A program made the position numbers and the translations under genes. A DNA stretch of 64,000 bases, taken from contig CACEBI010000004.1 of the NCBI GenBank assembly GCA_902557705.1, positions 25,371 to 89,370 of the forward strand. The letters run 5' to 3'. Positions 44,891-53,799 of the stretch are shown here, piece by piece (the stretch's first letter is position 1; every line of letters begins with the position of its first letter). Below the pieces are notes generated by a model that saw only the letters and a program-made list of their open reading frames with translations, was not told where the DNA came from and ran no database searches. Source of the DNA: an uncultured SAR86 cluster bacterium. GTDB taxonomy: Bacteria > Pseudomonadota > Gammaproteobacteria > Magnimaribacterales > D2472.

Positions 44891-46386
44891 AAAGCTCTAA
44901 TAGCTATTTTTATTATTTGTCCAGGCATAAGGTCTGAGGATTCAAATTCATTTATTTGTTTAATACTTTCTACACTTACATCAAAAATATCCGAAATTTT
45001 ATATAAATTATCTCCTTGCTTTACTGAATATAAAATAGTTCTTTTTTTTGATTCAATATTTCGATGAATATTTTTATTACCGATAGTAAGTTGTTGTCCT
45101 AATCTTAAAATAGAGTTTTGATTTAAGGAGTTCATTCTAGTTATATCTCTTATGTCAATATTATATTTATTTGAGATACTCCATAAAGTGTCACCTTCAG
45201 AAACAATATGCATTTCATAAGGAATAAAATTATTTGATTTAGTGCTGCTAAGAGGAATTAAGAGGGTGTCTTTTAATGATAATAAATCAGATTCAAGGTA
45301 ATTAATTTTTTTAATAATTTTTACCTCAGTATCGTATTTATTAGCAAGTTTCCATAAGCTATCACCAGGCTCAACAATATGAGAAATCCAATTAATTTGA
45401 TTCACATTATCAAATGGACTATCTGGACTATCTAACAGATATGTTTTCTCAATTGGAACATAAAAAACACTTTTATCCTTGGGAGCAGATGCCCATTTTG
45501 TATACCCAGCATTAAGCTTATAAATAAGCTCTGGCGGTATTTCTAAATATTCACTTAATGTTAGTATTTCTACTTGACCAGGTATCTCAATCCTCTTAAC
45601 AACCGATTCGATAGGTATATCCGGTAAAGCAACCCCGTATTTTTCTGAGTTAAATACAATTTCTCTTATAGCAATATATTTTGGTATGTATTCAGTGACT
45701 TGTTTATTTAAATCTAATGACCAAAAATCATAATCTAAGTTTCGTCTTTTATTCTTATTTATTTGCCTATCTAAGTATGTTGGCCCGGCATTATATGCAG
45801 CCAAGGCAAGATATAAATCATTATCAAATCTGTTTAATAAATATTTAAAATAACCTATAGCTGCATGCGTAGATCTATAGGGGTCGTGCCTGTCCTCACT
45901 CCACCATGATTTCTCAAGATTAAACATCCTTCCAGTTTTTGGCATAAATTGCCAAAGACCAACTGCTCCAGAGGGGGATATTGAAAAAGGATCATAATTA
46001 CTTTCTACAAAGGGTATCAATGCTAACTCTGGAGGAAGATCAGCGGCTTCAAGTTCTTGAATTACATAGTAAATAAAATAATAAGATTTATTAAGAAATT
46101 CATTAAATTTATCAACATCTTTTATGTGATTGTTAATGTAGCTAATAGTTTTTTCATCAAACTTAATCTTATGATTATCATTATTGTTGATGATCATATA
46201 TTCCCATACATTTTTAGCTACTGGTTTTGGCTCTTCGACTGATATAACTACTTCGTTGAAGCATTCCGCATCCACAGAATCTGGATTACACATAGAATCG
46301 TAATTGCTTGATGAAGTTGGATTAGACTGGCAACTTGAAAGCCCAAGCAGGAAAAATAGAGAGGCTGTTAAAAATTGTCTTTCCAT
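44887..46386 (-). CDS. mltD: Membrane-bound lytic transglycosylase D with three LysM domains
   Basis: A 499-residue murein lyase. Cys19 is a likely lipid anchor (LLGLSSC). The SLT domain (about 110-230) has the catalytic Glu in PFVESNYDP, then SGAVGLWQFMPKTGR and ALAAYNAGP. Three LysM modules at about 337-380, 395-437 and 454-497 (each with a GDxLWxI/LYKI core) bind peptidoglycan. It overlaps gloB by 19 bases; mltD next to gloB is the E. coli order too. Confidence 0.93.
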   Translation of the reverse strand: MERQFLTASLFFLLGLSSCQSNPTSSSNYDSMCNPDSVDAECFNEVVISVEEPKPVAKNVWEYMIINNNDNHKIKFDEKTISYINNHIKDVDKFNEFLNKSYYFIYYVIQELEAADLPPELALIPFVESNYDPFSISPSGAVGLWQFMPKTGRMFNLEKSWWSEDRHDPYRSTHAAIGYFKYLLNRFDNDLYLALAAYNAGPTYLDRQINKNKRRNLDYDFWSLDLNKQVTEYIPKYIAIREIVFNSEKYGVALPDIPIESVVKRIEIPGQVEILTLSEYLEIPPELIYKLNAGYTKWASAPKDKSVFYVPIEKTYLLDSPDSPFDNVNQINWISHIVEPGDSLWKLANKYDTEVKIIKKINYLESDLLSLKDTLLIPLSSTKSNNFIPYEMHIVSEGDTLWSISNKYNIDIRDITRMNSLNQNSILRLGQQLTIGNKNIHRNIESKKRTILYSVKQGDNLYKISDIFDVSVESIKQINEFESSDLMPGQIIKIAIRAF

Positions 46387-47138
46387 TGTCTTACTGCACT
46401 AAATATATCTTTTTCGTTTTTTGGTGTATTAAATTTTTTTGATATTGTTTCTTGAATTTCTTCTAAATCTACTCTGAAAAAAGGGTTTGTCTCTAATTCA
46501 AGTTTTATAGTTGTTGGGAGTGTGGGTATTCCTTGTTTTCTTAGCTCAATGACATCATTATATCGTGAAACTATTCTTTGATTAAGCGGTTCAACACTTT
46601 TAGCAAATTTAAGATTTGACTCAGTATATTCATGACCACAATAAATCTTAGTATTCAAGGGAAGGTTTTTTAAAATTGATAAGGAATCATGCATTTGTTC
46701 AAAGGTACCCTCGAAAACTCTTCCGCAACCTCCAGCAAATAAAGTATCACCACAAAATAAAATAGGATGACCGTTATTTTCTGAATAGTAGGCAATATGA
46801 TCTAGTGTATGCCCTGGAATTTCTATAATTTCAAATTCAATACCTAATAAGCTTATTTTAGACTCATTAGTCACTCTTATATTAATAGAATCAATATCAT
46901 TATTGGGTCCATACACATCAATAGATTTTTCTGAAAGAATTTCATTAATACCACCAGTATGATCAAAGTGGTGGTGGGTAATTAGAATAGCTTTTAAATT
47001 AAGATTATTTTCTTTAAGAATTTTCAATAAATTTTGACTTTCACCTGGATCAATTACTATTGACCCTTCATTAGTTGTAAGTAACCAAATATAATTATCG
47101 CTAAATGCTTCAATAGGCTCTATATTAATCATATGCAA
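46368..47138 (-). CDS. gloB: Hydroxyacylglutathione hydrolase (glyoxalase II)
   Basis: A 256-residue metallo-beta-lactamase-fold enzyme hydrolysing S-lactoylglutathione. The metal motif is THHHFDHTGG, followed by GHTLDH, the CGDTLFAGGCGR loop and GHEYTESNLKFA; the C-terminal helical domain carries the glutathione site (KRIRDA-type end, here SAVRQWKDNF). It is divergent from rnhA with 16 bases between starts. Confidence 0.95.
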   Translation of the reverse strand: MHMINIEPIEAFSDNYIWLLTTNEGSIVIDPGESQNLLKILKENNLNLKAILITHHHFDHTGGINEILSEKSIDVYGPNNDIDSINIRVTNESKISLLGIEFEIIEIPGHTLDHIAYYSENNGHPILFCGDTLFAGGCGRVFEGTFEQMHDSLSILKNLPLNTKIYCGHEYTESNLKFAKSVEPLNQRIVSRYNDVIELRKQGIPTLPTTIKLELETNPFFRVDLEEIQETISKKFNTPKNEKDIFSAVRQWKDNF

Positions 47139-47154
47139 ATTCTAAGTTAATTTG

Positions 47155-47586
47155 ATGAAAACAGTAAATATTTATACAGATGGTGCTTGCAGAGGAAATC
47201 CTGGAGTTGGAGGTTGGGGTGCGCTCATTGAGTATGGCCAAACTAGAAAAGAGTATTTTGGTGGGGAGCTTAATACAACTAATAATCAAATGGAGCTTAA
47301 AGCTGCCATTGAGGGTTTAAAAGCTTTAAAAGAGCCATGTGTCGTCCATTTAACTACTGACTCGAAATATGTAATGCAAGGCATAACTTCTTGGATTGAT
47401 AATTGGAAAAAAAATAATTGGAAAAGCTCTTCAAAAAAAGACGTTAAGAATAAAGACCTTTGGATTGAGTTAGATAAATATGTTGAAATGCATAATGTAA
47501 AATGGTCCTGGGTTAAAGGTCATTCTGGTCATGAACAAAATGAAATAGCTGATCAGCTTGCAAATAAAGGAATAGATACCTTATAA
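47155..47586 (+). CDS. rnhA: Ribonuclease HI
   Basis: A 143-residue enzyme cutting RNA in RNA:DNA hybrids. The frame also allows a TTG one codon earlier, but ATG at 47155 is the natural start. The four acidic residues are in [26 protein letters not shown] and [11 protein letters not shown]; the basic handle with [11 protein letters not shown] is present. dnaQ follows 7 bases later, as in many gammaproteobacteria. Confidence 0.96.
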   Translation: MKTVNIYTDGACRGNPGVGGWGALIEYGQTRKEYFGGELNTTNNQMELKAAIEGLKALKEPCVVHLTTDSKYVMQGITSWIDNWKKNNWKSSSKKDVKNKDLWIELDKYVEMHNVKWSWVKGHSGHEQNEIADQLANKGIDTL

Positions 47587-47593
47587 GAAAATT

Positions 47594-48310
47594 ATGGCTA
47601 AAAAATTTATAATTCTAGATACAGAAACTACAGGCTTAGAAGTTCAACAAGGTCATCGGATTATTGAAATTGGTGCTGTGCTACTGAATGATAGAAAAAA
47701 ATCTGAGGAACATTTTCATACATATTTAAATCCATCAAGATTGATTGATGAAGAAGCATCAAAAGTTCATGGAATAATGAATGAAGATCTTTTGGACAAA
47801 CCATACTTTGAAGAGGTAGCAGAGGAATTTTTAGAATTTATAGATGGATCTACTCTAGTTATTCATAATGCTGCTTTTGATGTAGGTTTTTTAAATAATG
47901 AGCTTAAATTAGCTTCATCAAAATATCCAATGCTTGAAGAGATATGTGAGATTGAAGATTCTTTAGCACTTGCTAAAGATAAGTTTCCAGGACAAAGGAA
48001 TTCATTGGATGCTTTAGCTAATCGTTTTGACATTTCTGGCTATGACAGAACATTTCATGGAGCCTTGCTAGATGCAAATATCTTAGCTGATGTCTATATG
48101 TCATTAACAGGCGGACAAAGTAAATTTGAATTCGATTCAAACAATCTATCAAATACTGAGAAAACTTCTTCCAAAAATACTGTCTTAAGAGAGGGCATTG
48201 AATTAATTTCTATTGAAGCAAACAAGGGTGATATAGAAGAACATGAGTCTAGACTTTTAGATATCGAAAAAAGAAATTCTATTGAAACAATTTGGAGAAA
48301 AATACATTGA
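47594..48310 (+). CDS. dnaQ: DNA polymerase III epsilon subunit (proofreading)
   Basis: A 238-residue 3'-5' exonuclease of the DEDDh type: ILDTETTGL (Asp, Glu), HNAAFDVGFLNNEL (Asp) and RTFHGALLDANILADVY (His, Asp). The C-terminal 60 residues are a linker plus the alpha-binding tail. Its stop overlaps the TTG start of gltX. Confidence 0.95.
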   Translation: MAKKFIILDTETTGLEVQQGHRIIEIGAVLLNDRKKSEEHFHTYLNPSRLIDEEASKVHGIMNEDLLDKPYFEEVAEEFLEFIDGSTLVIHNAAFDVGFLNNELKLASSKYPMLEEICEIEDSLALAKDKFPGQRNSLDALANRFDISGYDRTFHGALLDANILADVYMSLTGGQSKFEFDSNNLSNTEKTSSKNTVLREGIELISIEANKGDIEEHESRLLDIEKRNSIETIWRKIH

Positions 48311-49707
48311 AAAAAGTCATAACAAGGTTTGCTCCAAGTCCCACAGGCACCTTGCATATTGGTGGAGTGAGGACAGCTTTGTTTAACTATGTATACGCTA
48401 AAAAACATTCTGGAAAATTTTTAGTTCGTATCGAAGATACCGATAGAGAAAGATCTACCCAAGAATTTGAGAAGAATATTCTCGATAGCCTGGATTCCAT
48501 TGGACTCTCGCCAGATGAAAAACCTATTAATCAATCTGAGAGAGGGGATGTATATCAGGCTGCTGCTCAGAAAATTATAGATTCTGGACAGGCATACTAT
48601 TGTAATTGCTCTGTTGAGAGGCTTGAAAAAATGAGATCTGAACAACGAGCTAACGGTCAGAAGCCGCAATACGATGGAAAATGCAGGAATCTAAATCTAA
48701 AAAAATCAAGTGATACGGTTCTAAGACTTAAGACACCTCTTGATGGAGAAATAGTAGTTAAAGATTATGTTCGTGGTGATATTGTTTTCAATAATGCAGA
48801 ACTTGATGATTTAATTATTCTAAGAAGTGATGGAACTCCTACCTATCATTTATGTAATGTAGTTGATGATTTTGAGCAGGGTGTTACAACAGTTATAAGA
48901 GGCGAGGATCATATAAGTAATACTCCTAGGCAAATACATATTCAAAATGCTCTTGCTTACCCTGAGCTTGAATATGCACATTTACCCTTGGTACTAGGGT
49001 CTGATAAAAAAAGACTTTCAAAAAGACATGCTGCAACTAGTCTTGAAGAATACAAAGATGAGGGGTATCTTGATTCAGCTATTCTAAACACTTTAGCAAG
49101 GCTTGGCTGGTCTAGAGGAGATAAAGAAGTTTTTTATCTTGAAGATTTAATTAAGGATTTTGAGATAACAGAAGTTCAAAAAGCAGGAGCAATTTTTGAT
49201 GTAACTAAGTTAGATTTTCTTAATTCCCAGCATATGGCTAATCTGTCTCATGAAGAGTTCATTAGTGCTATAAATCCATTTCTTATTGATATGGGTATAA
49301 ATCTTAATAAGCATATTAAAAAAGATTTATTAATTGAATCCATGAGATCTTCATCAAATACTTTAAAAGGGGTATGTAATAATTTAATTTGTTATTTTAA
49401 AGATATTGACGAATACAATCAGAAAGCTATTAATAAATTTATTGGTGATTCAGATAAAGTTGTAAGCGACTTAAGAAATAAAATTAATGATTTAAAGACT
49501 TGGGATGAATCATCGTTAGATACGCTTCTTCAAAAATATAGAGAAGAGCATGATTTGCCTATTCCAAAAGTTAACCAACCTATAAGAATAGCTTTAACTG
49601 GTTCAACAAACTCACCATCTTTAGGAACCACTTTATATTTATTTGAGAAAGAAGAGGTTTTAAATAGATTGGATGCTCTTATATCTTTTCTTCACAAAGA
49701 TAATTAA
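48307..49707 (+). CDS. gltX: Glutamyl-tRNA synthetase
   Basis: The frame opens earlier (TTG at 48292), but a GGAG ribosome site at 48293-48296 points to the TTG at 48307, which overlaps the dnaQ stop; this gives 466 aa. Class I signatures: PSPTGTLHIGGVRTALFNY (HIGH) and LSKRH (KMSKS-like, residues about 235-239). A Cys-rich zinc insert (CNCSVERLEKMRS, then GKCR) is present. The C-terminal anticodon-binding helices are complete. It overlaps the convergent LysR gene by 29 bases. Confidence 0.95.
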   Translation: MKKVITRFAPSPTGTLHIGGVRTALFNYVYAKKHSGKFLVRIEDTDRERSTQEFEKNILDSLDSIGLSPDEKPINQSERGDVYQAAAQKIIDSGQAYYCNCSVERLEKMRSEQRANGQKPQYDGKCRNLNLKKSSDTVLRLKTPLDGEIVVKDYVRGDIVFNNAELDDLIILRSDGTPTYHLCNVVDDFEQGVTTVIRGEDHISNTPRQIHIQNALAYPELEYAHLPLVLGSDKKRLSKRHAATSLEEYKDEGYLDSAILNTLARLGWSRGDKEVFYLEDLIKDFEITEVQKAGAIFDVTKLDFLNSQHMANLSHEEFISAINPFLIDMGINLNKHIKKDLLIESMRSSSNTLKGVCNNLICYFKDIDEYNQKAINKFIGDSDKVVSDLRNKINDLKTWDESSLDTLLQKYREEHDLPIPKVNQPIRIALTGSTNSPSLGTTLYLFEKEEVLNRLDALISFLHKDN

Positions 49708-50557
49708 AGAATTCATTGCATTCATACCTAACAATATCTTTCTTGATAGCACTAATCCTATATTTGAAATCTTTATCCAAAATCTTTGAGATTTTTACTT
49801 TTTTTCTATCAGCCTTTAAAAGGCTATTTTCGTCTAGAATAGAAATAGCAATACTATCATGAACGATTGATAATGCAGAGCTATAAGAGTCTGTTTTTAC
49901 AACTGTATTCAAATTAATTTCATGAACTTTAATATAGTTAGAAAGGCTGGTTTCCTCATAAAAAGATAGCAAGTTTGTTATCTCTACGAATGGATGTTGC
50001 ACAATATCTTTTAAGAAGACCTTGTCAGGAAGATTAAATTTTATTGGAGAGACAAGGCTATGATTTCCTTCTTTTATAATTGTTGATCTTGAGCTTGGTT
50101 GATTTTTAGAATTAAAACATATTGTTAAATCAATATCAGGTTTATACCTATCTTCAATTAAATCAATGCTATTTAGATTTATCAAATTAAATTTCACATC
50201 AGGATTTATCTTGTTATATCTTTTTATAATTTTAGGCACAATACCTTCTGCTAAAGAAGGCGTAGTTCCAATGTTGATAAAATCAGCAGATCTTGACTTG
50301 TATGTATTAGCAATAGCATTAAAGCTTTTTAGCTGGCTATGAACTATAGAGGCATGCTCAAATAAATCATCTGCTTCATGTGTAGGAATTAATTTTTTTC
50401 CTTGCCTTAAAAAGAGTTTGAAATTTAATTTTTTTTCTATAACACCTAAAGTTTTACTTATTGAAGGTTGTGATATTTGCAGGCCCTCTGCAGCAGCTGT
50501 CATTGAGCCTTGCTTATAGACCTCATAAAAAATCTCTATTTGTTTTGCTGATAACAT
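49679..50557 (-). CDS. LysR-family transcriptional regulator
   Basis: A 292-residue regulator with an N-terminal winged helix-turn-helix (LSAKQIEIFYEVYKQGSMTAAAEGLQISQPSISKTL region, about residues 2-38) and a periplasmic-binding-like effector domain from about 90. The start has no ribosome site; instead a T-N11-A palindrome overlaps it. It is divergent from a TonB-dependent receptor, which it probably controls together with its own gene. Confidence 0.88.
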   Translation of the reverse strand: MLSAKQIEIFYEVYKQGSMTAAAEGLQISQPSISKTLGVIEKKLNFKLFLRQGKKLIPTHEADDLFEHASIVHSQLKSFNAIANTYKSRSADFINIGTTPSLAEGIVPKIIKRYNKINPDVKFNLINLNSIDLIEDRYKPDIDLTICFNSKNQPSSRSTIIKEGNHSLVSPIKFNLPDKVFLKDIVQHPFVEITNLLSFYEETSLSNYIKVHEINLNTVVKTDSYSSALSIVHDSIAISILDENSLLKADRKKVKISKILDKDFKYRISAIKKDIVRYECNEFFNYLCEEKI

Positions 50558-50578
50558 ATATAACTAAAAGTTATATAT
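50556..50578. promoter_or_regulatory. LysR-type palindrome on the regulator's start codon
   Basis: ATATATAACT-AAA-AGTTATATAT is a perfect 10-bp inverted repeat with a 3-base centre. The inner ATAAC-N5-GTTAT contains the T-N11-A pattern of LysR-type boxes. It begins at the regulator's own initiation codon and lies 28 bases before the -35 box of the receptor gene. Confidence 0.55.
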
Positions 50579-50605
50579 ATCTTAATATAAATATATTATT
50601 TATGG

Positions 50606-50635
50606 TAGACAACAAAAGTCTTACAGCTATATACT
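50606..50635 (+). promoter_or_regulatory. Promoter of the first TonB-dependent receptor
   Basis: TAGACA (50606-50611) and TATACT (50630-50635) are 18 bases apart, 36 bases before the ATG. An AGGGGA ribosome site lies before the start. Confidence 0.55.
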
Positions 50636-50670
50636 AATTGTAAGTTTTAATATTTATTAGGGGATTAAAA

Positions 50671-53600
50671 ATGTTTAAAAAACTACTATTAGTATTTCCA
50701 TTGGTTATATCAATCAATATTTTTGCTCAAGATTCAGAGTCAGCTTCAGATGTTGAAGAAGTTGTTACTGTTGGATCACAGATTAAAGGAGCAAAAATTA
50801 CTGGAGCTCTTCCAGTAACAGTTATTTCTACAGAGGATATAGAAGGTATAGGTGTCGAATCTGGAGATGAGCTTTTTGCTGAACTAGCTGAAATGGGTAG
50901 TAATAACTTTAACCAGACAGATTTTAGTGGTGGATATAACGCATCAAGAGGTGATGTAGGATCATTAGATCTTAGAAATATCGGTACTGGTAATACATTA
51001 ACATTGTTAAATGGTAGAAGACTTGTTCAATCTCCTGGTTATGCAACTGAGTGGGTTGGAGGAAGTTACGTTCCTGTTTCAAGTGTTAACTCAAATTTAA
51101 TCCCGGTTTATGGTTCAGAAAGAATCGAAATCCTTAGAGATGGTGCTGCATCAATTTATGGTGCTGATGCTGTAGCAGGTGTTATCAACACTGTTCTGAA
51201 AGATGATTTTGAAGGCTTAACAGTAAGGTTAAGAACTAATTGGTATGATAGTTTTGAAGCTCAGGATAATAAAGTTAGTATCCAATGGGGTAAAGATCTA
51301 GCTGATGGTACTAACGTGTCGGTTTATTATGATGGATATATTAGAGAAAAAATAAGGGGAGCTGAAGATCCAAAGTGGGTTAATGGAGACTTAAGAAGAT
51401 ATCTTCCAAGTCCTACCAGTAATGATCCAGACGGACAATTTAATGACACGACTTGGAGAAATCAGAGCGCGAGTTCAATATGGGGTCAATTCTATACGGG
51501 TTCTGGTTCAAATGTTCATTCAATGTACAGACCTGATGATAGCTATTGTCAAAGCAACTCAACAACAAATTTATATTCTATACCTGGCTTATCTAATATG
51601 TGTTTATATGATGCTAGTTCAATTAGGTCTGAAAATAGAACTAACTATGGTGAAACATATGATAAAAGAGGACCATTGGATAGACATAACTTTGTGATGT
51701 TTATAAACAGAGAGCTTGATAATGGTATCGAGGCTTATACCGAATTAAGTTTTTATCAATCAAAATCTGAAAAGGTTTTATATGCTGGAACTAATTTAGG
51801 TTTAGGATCATCTTCTAAACAGGGTGGTAATACTCAACCATTACTAATCCCTTCTACTAACTATTGGTTAAATCAACTCCAAAGAGGTCCAATTGGTTCA
51901 ACGGGTGGAGATTTATTTGTTGATAAAGAAGCGGATCACTTATGGGCTAGATATTTTAGATTCTCAACTCCAAGATCTTGGGATTCTACTCGTCAAACCT
52001 GGAGAATTGTTCAAGGTTTTAGAGGAACATATGGAGATTGGGATTGGGATTCAGCTATAGTTGCATCAAAAGCTACCTCAAAAATGAATAACCATGGTAG
52101 AGCAAATTTAACATTATTAGATGCTGCTTTAGCTAAATCAACTCCTGATGCATACAACCCATTCTGTGCGGGATTAAATTGTGGTGAAGAGGCATTTATG
52201 ACCACAATCTTCAGAAATAATACAACTGAGTTATATATGATTGATTTCAAAATGAGTAATCCATCAGTATTCTCAATGCCAGCTGGTGATGTAGGTATGC
52301 TTGTTGGAGCAGAAATAAGAAAAGAAACAATGGATGATGCAAGAGATCCTAATATAAATGGAACTATTCCTTATTCAACAGTTCCAGAAGCTGCAAATCA
52401 AGCTTCATTCCCATATATATCTAATATCTCAAACAGCAGTCCATCACCAGATACTTATGGTGACAGAACAGTTACATCTTTATTTGTAGAAATGCAGATT
52501 CCTTTAGCAAACAATGTTGAATCTCAGTTAGCTGTAAGAGGTGAAAATGCTGACGATTATGGAAGTAATGTTGTAGGAAAATTTGCAGTAGGATATACAC
52601 CTACTGATTGGTTAAAACTAAGAGGATCTTCATCAACATCTCATAGAGCACCCAACTTAATTACTGTTAATGAGGGTATGGTTGTAAGAAATAATAGTCT
52701 TCAAGATTACTTGTATACAAAAGCTAACGGAGAAGATGGAGATAGTTATTCAATTCAAAGGGTCGCAAAAGGTAACGACGATCTTGAAGCTGAAGAAGCA
52801 ACAAATACTAATATTGGTATTGTCATTACGCCAATTGATGATTTGATAATCACTGTTGATAAGTGGGAAATTGCTACAGAAAATACAGTTGGTTTGTTTG
52901 GTGAGGTTAACCACATATTACTTGATACTCTTATAAGAGCCCAAGGTGGTGCAAGTGAGTGTACTGGTAATCCAAGAGTTGTTAGAGGTGCATATGTTGA
53001 AGATAATGATCCTGAGTCATTAACTTACAATGCTAATTGGGATAGTAACTTTTGTAAGTCTGGTATGGTTCAAAGAGTTGAGGATGTTTACACAAATCTA
53101 GACGATAGAACTCTTACAGGAACAGACTATGCGATTGAGTACTCTTTAGATACAAGCGTTGGATCATTCTCAGCTAAATTAATGAGTGTTCAGTTTGATG
53201 AGTTTCTTCAAGAAGCATCTGGTGATAGCTTAAAACTAATAGAAGCATCAAAGCCTGGTGGAGCTTTAGCAGGACTTCCTTCTCCAGCTGGGTACGGTGA
53301 CTTGTTAGGAACTTTCAATAGAAGAGCATATCCTGAAATTAAAAATACTGTTCGTATCTCATGGAAAAACGGACCATGGAATGCTTATTTATCTCAAACT
53401 AGAATTAGTAGCTTCCAAGAAATGGGTGTTACTGATAATGCAAAATCAGTTGACGTTTCAGGTTCATCAAATGACATATATGCGTGTTCTGGTACGAGTA
53501 AATACGACACAAGCTATGCAACATGTGGAGACACATGGAAGGTAGATGCCATGAGAACAGTTAATTTAACTATAGGATACATGTTTGATAATGGTCTGCG

Positions 53601-53733
53601 TGTTAGAGGAACAATTAGAAATCTTGAGGATGAAAGAGCTCCTTTAGCTGATGAATATACTTGGGGATTTGTTGCTGACCAACACAGTGACTACGGTAAG
53701 AGTTATTCATTAGAGCTTTATAAGAAGTTCTAA
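50671..53733 (+). CDS. TonB-dependent receptor (1020 aa)
   Basis: An outer-membrane active transporter. A signal peptide (1-19) precedes a TonB-box-like DVEEVVTVGSQI, the plug domain (about 40-170, with LDLRNIGTGNTLTLLNGRRLV and RIEILRDGAASIYGADAVAGVIN, in parts) and a 22-strand-type barrel ending in Phe (LELYKKF). Substrate cannot be read from the sequence; the large extracellular loops with several Cys are typical of marine receptors for oligomers. The downstream carrier and hydrolase genes suggest an organic substrate, which is inference. Confidence 0.92.
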   Translation: MFKKLLLVFPLVISINIFAQDSESASDVEEVVTVGSQIKGAKITGALPVTVISTEDIEGIGVESGDELFAELAEMGSNNFNQTDFSGGYNASRGDVGSLDLRNIGTGNTLTLLNGRRLVQSPGYATEWVGGSYVPVSSVNSNLIPVYGSERIEILRDGAASIYGADAVAGVINTVLKDDFEGLTVRLRTNWYDSFEAQDNKVSIQWGKDLADGTNVSVYYDGYIREKIRGAEDPKWVNGDLRRYLPSPTSNDPDGQFNDTTWRNQSASSIWGQFYTGSGSNVHSMYRPDDSYCQSNSTTNLYSIPGLSNMCLYDASSIRSENRTNYGETYDKRGPLDRHNFVMFINRELDNGIEAYTELSFYQSKSEKVLYAGTNLGLGSSSKQGGNTQPLLIPSTNYWLNQLQRGPIGSTGGDLFVDKEADHLWARYFRFSTPRSWDSTRQTWRIVQGFRGTYGDWDWDSAIVASKATSKMNNHGRANLTLLDAALAKSTPDAYNPFCAGLNCGEEAFMTTIFRNNTTELYMIDFKMSNPSVFSMPAGDVGMLVGAEIRKETMDDARDPNINGTIPYSTVPEAANQASFPYISNISNSSPSPDTYGDRTVTSLFVEMQIPLANNVESQLAVRGENADDYGSNVVGKFAVGYTPTDWLKLRGSSSTSHRAPNLITVNEGMVVRNNSLQDYLYTKANGEDGDSYSIQRVAKGNDDLEAEEATNTNIGIVITPIDDLIITVDKWEIATENTVGLFGEVNHILLDTLIRAQGGASECTGNPRVVRGAYVEDNDPESLTYNANWDSNFCKSGMVQRVEDVYTNLDDRTLTGTDYAIEYSLDTSVGSFSAKLMSVQFDEFLQEASGDSLKLIEASKPGGALAGLPSPAGYGDLLGTFNRRAYPEIKNTVRISWKNGPWNAYLSQTRISSFQEMGVTDNAKSVDVSGSSNDIYACSGTSKYDTSYATCGDTWKVDAMRTVNLTIGYMFDNGLRVRGTIRNLEDERAPLADEYTWGFVADQHSDYGKSYSLELYKKF

Positions 53734-53750
53734 TCTTATTAGAAAAATTA

Positions 53751-53776
53751 AAAGGGAGCTTTTGCTCCCTTTTTTT
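53751..53776 (+). terminator. Intrinsic terminator after the first receptor
   Basis: AAAGGGAGC-TTTT-GCTCCCTTT with a T-run, 18 bases after the stop. The next start codon follows in 24 bases without room for a full promoter, so partial read-through into the SLC13-ggt genes is likely. Confidence 0.9.
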
Positions 53777-53799
53777 AGCTTAAAGGTTAATATATTTAT

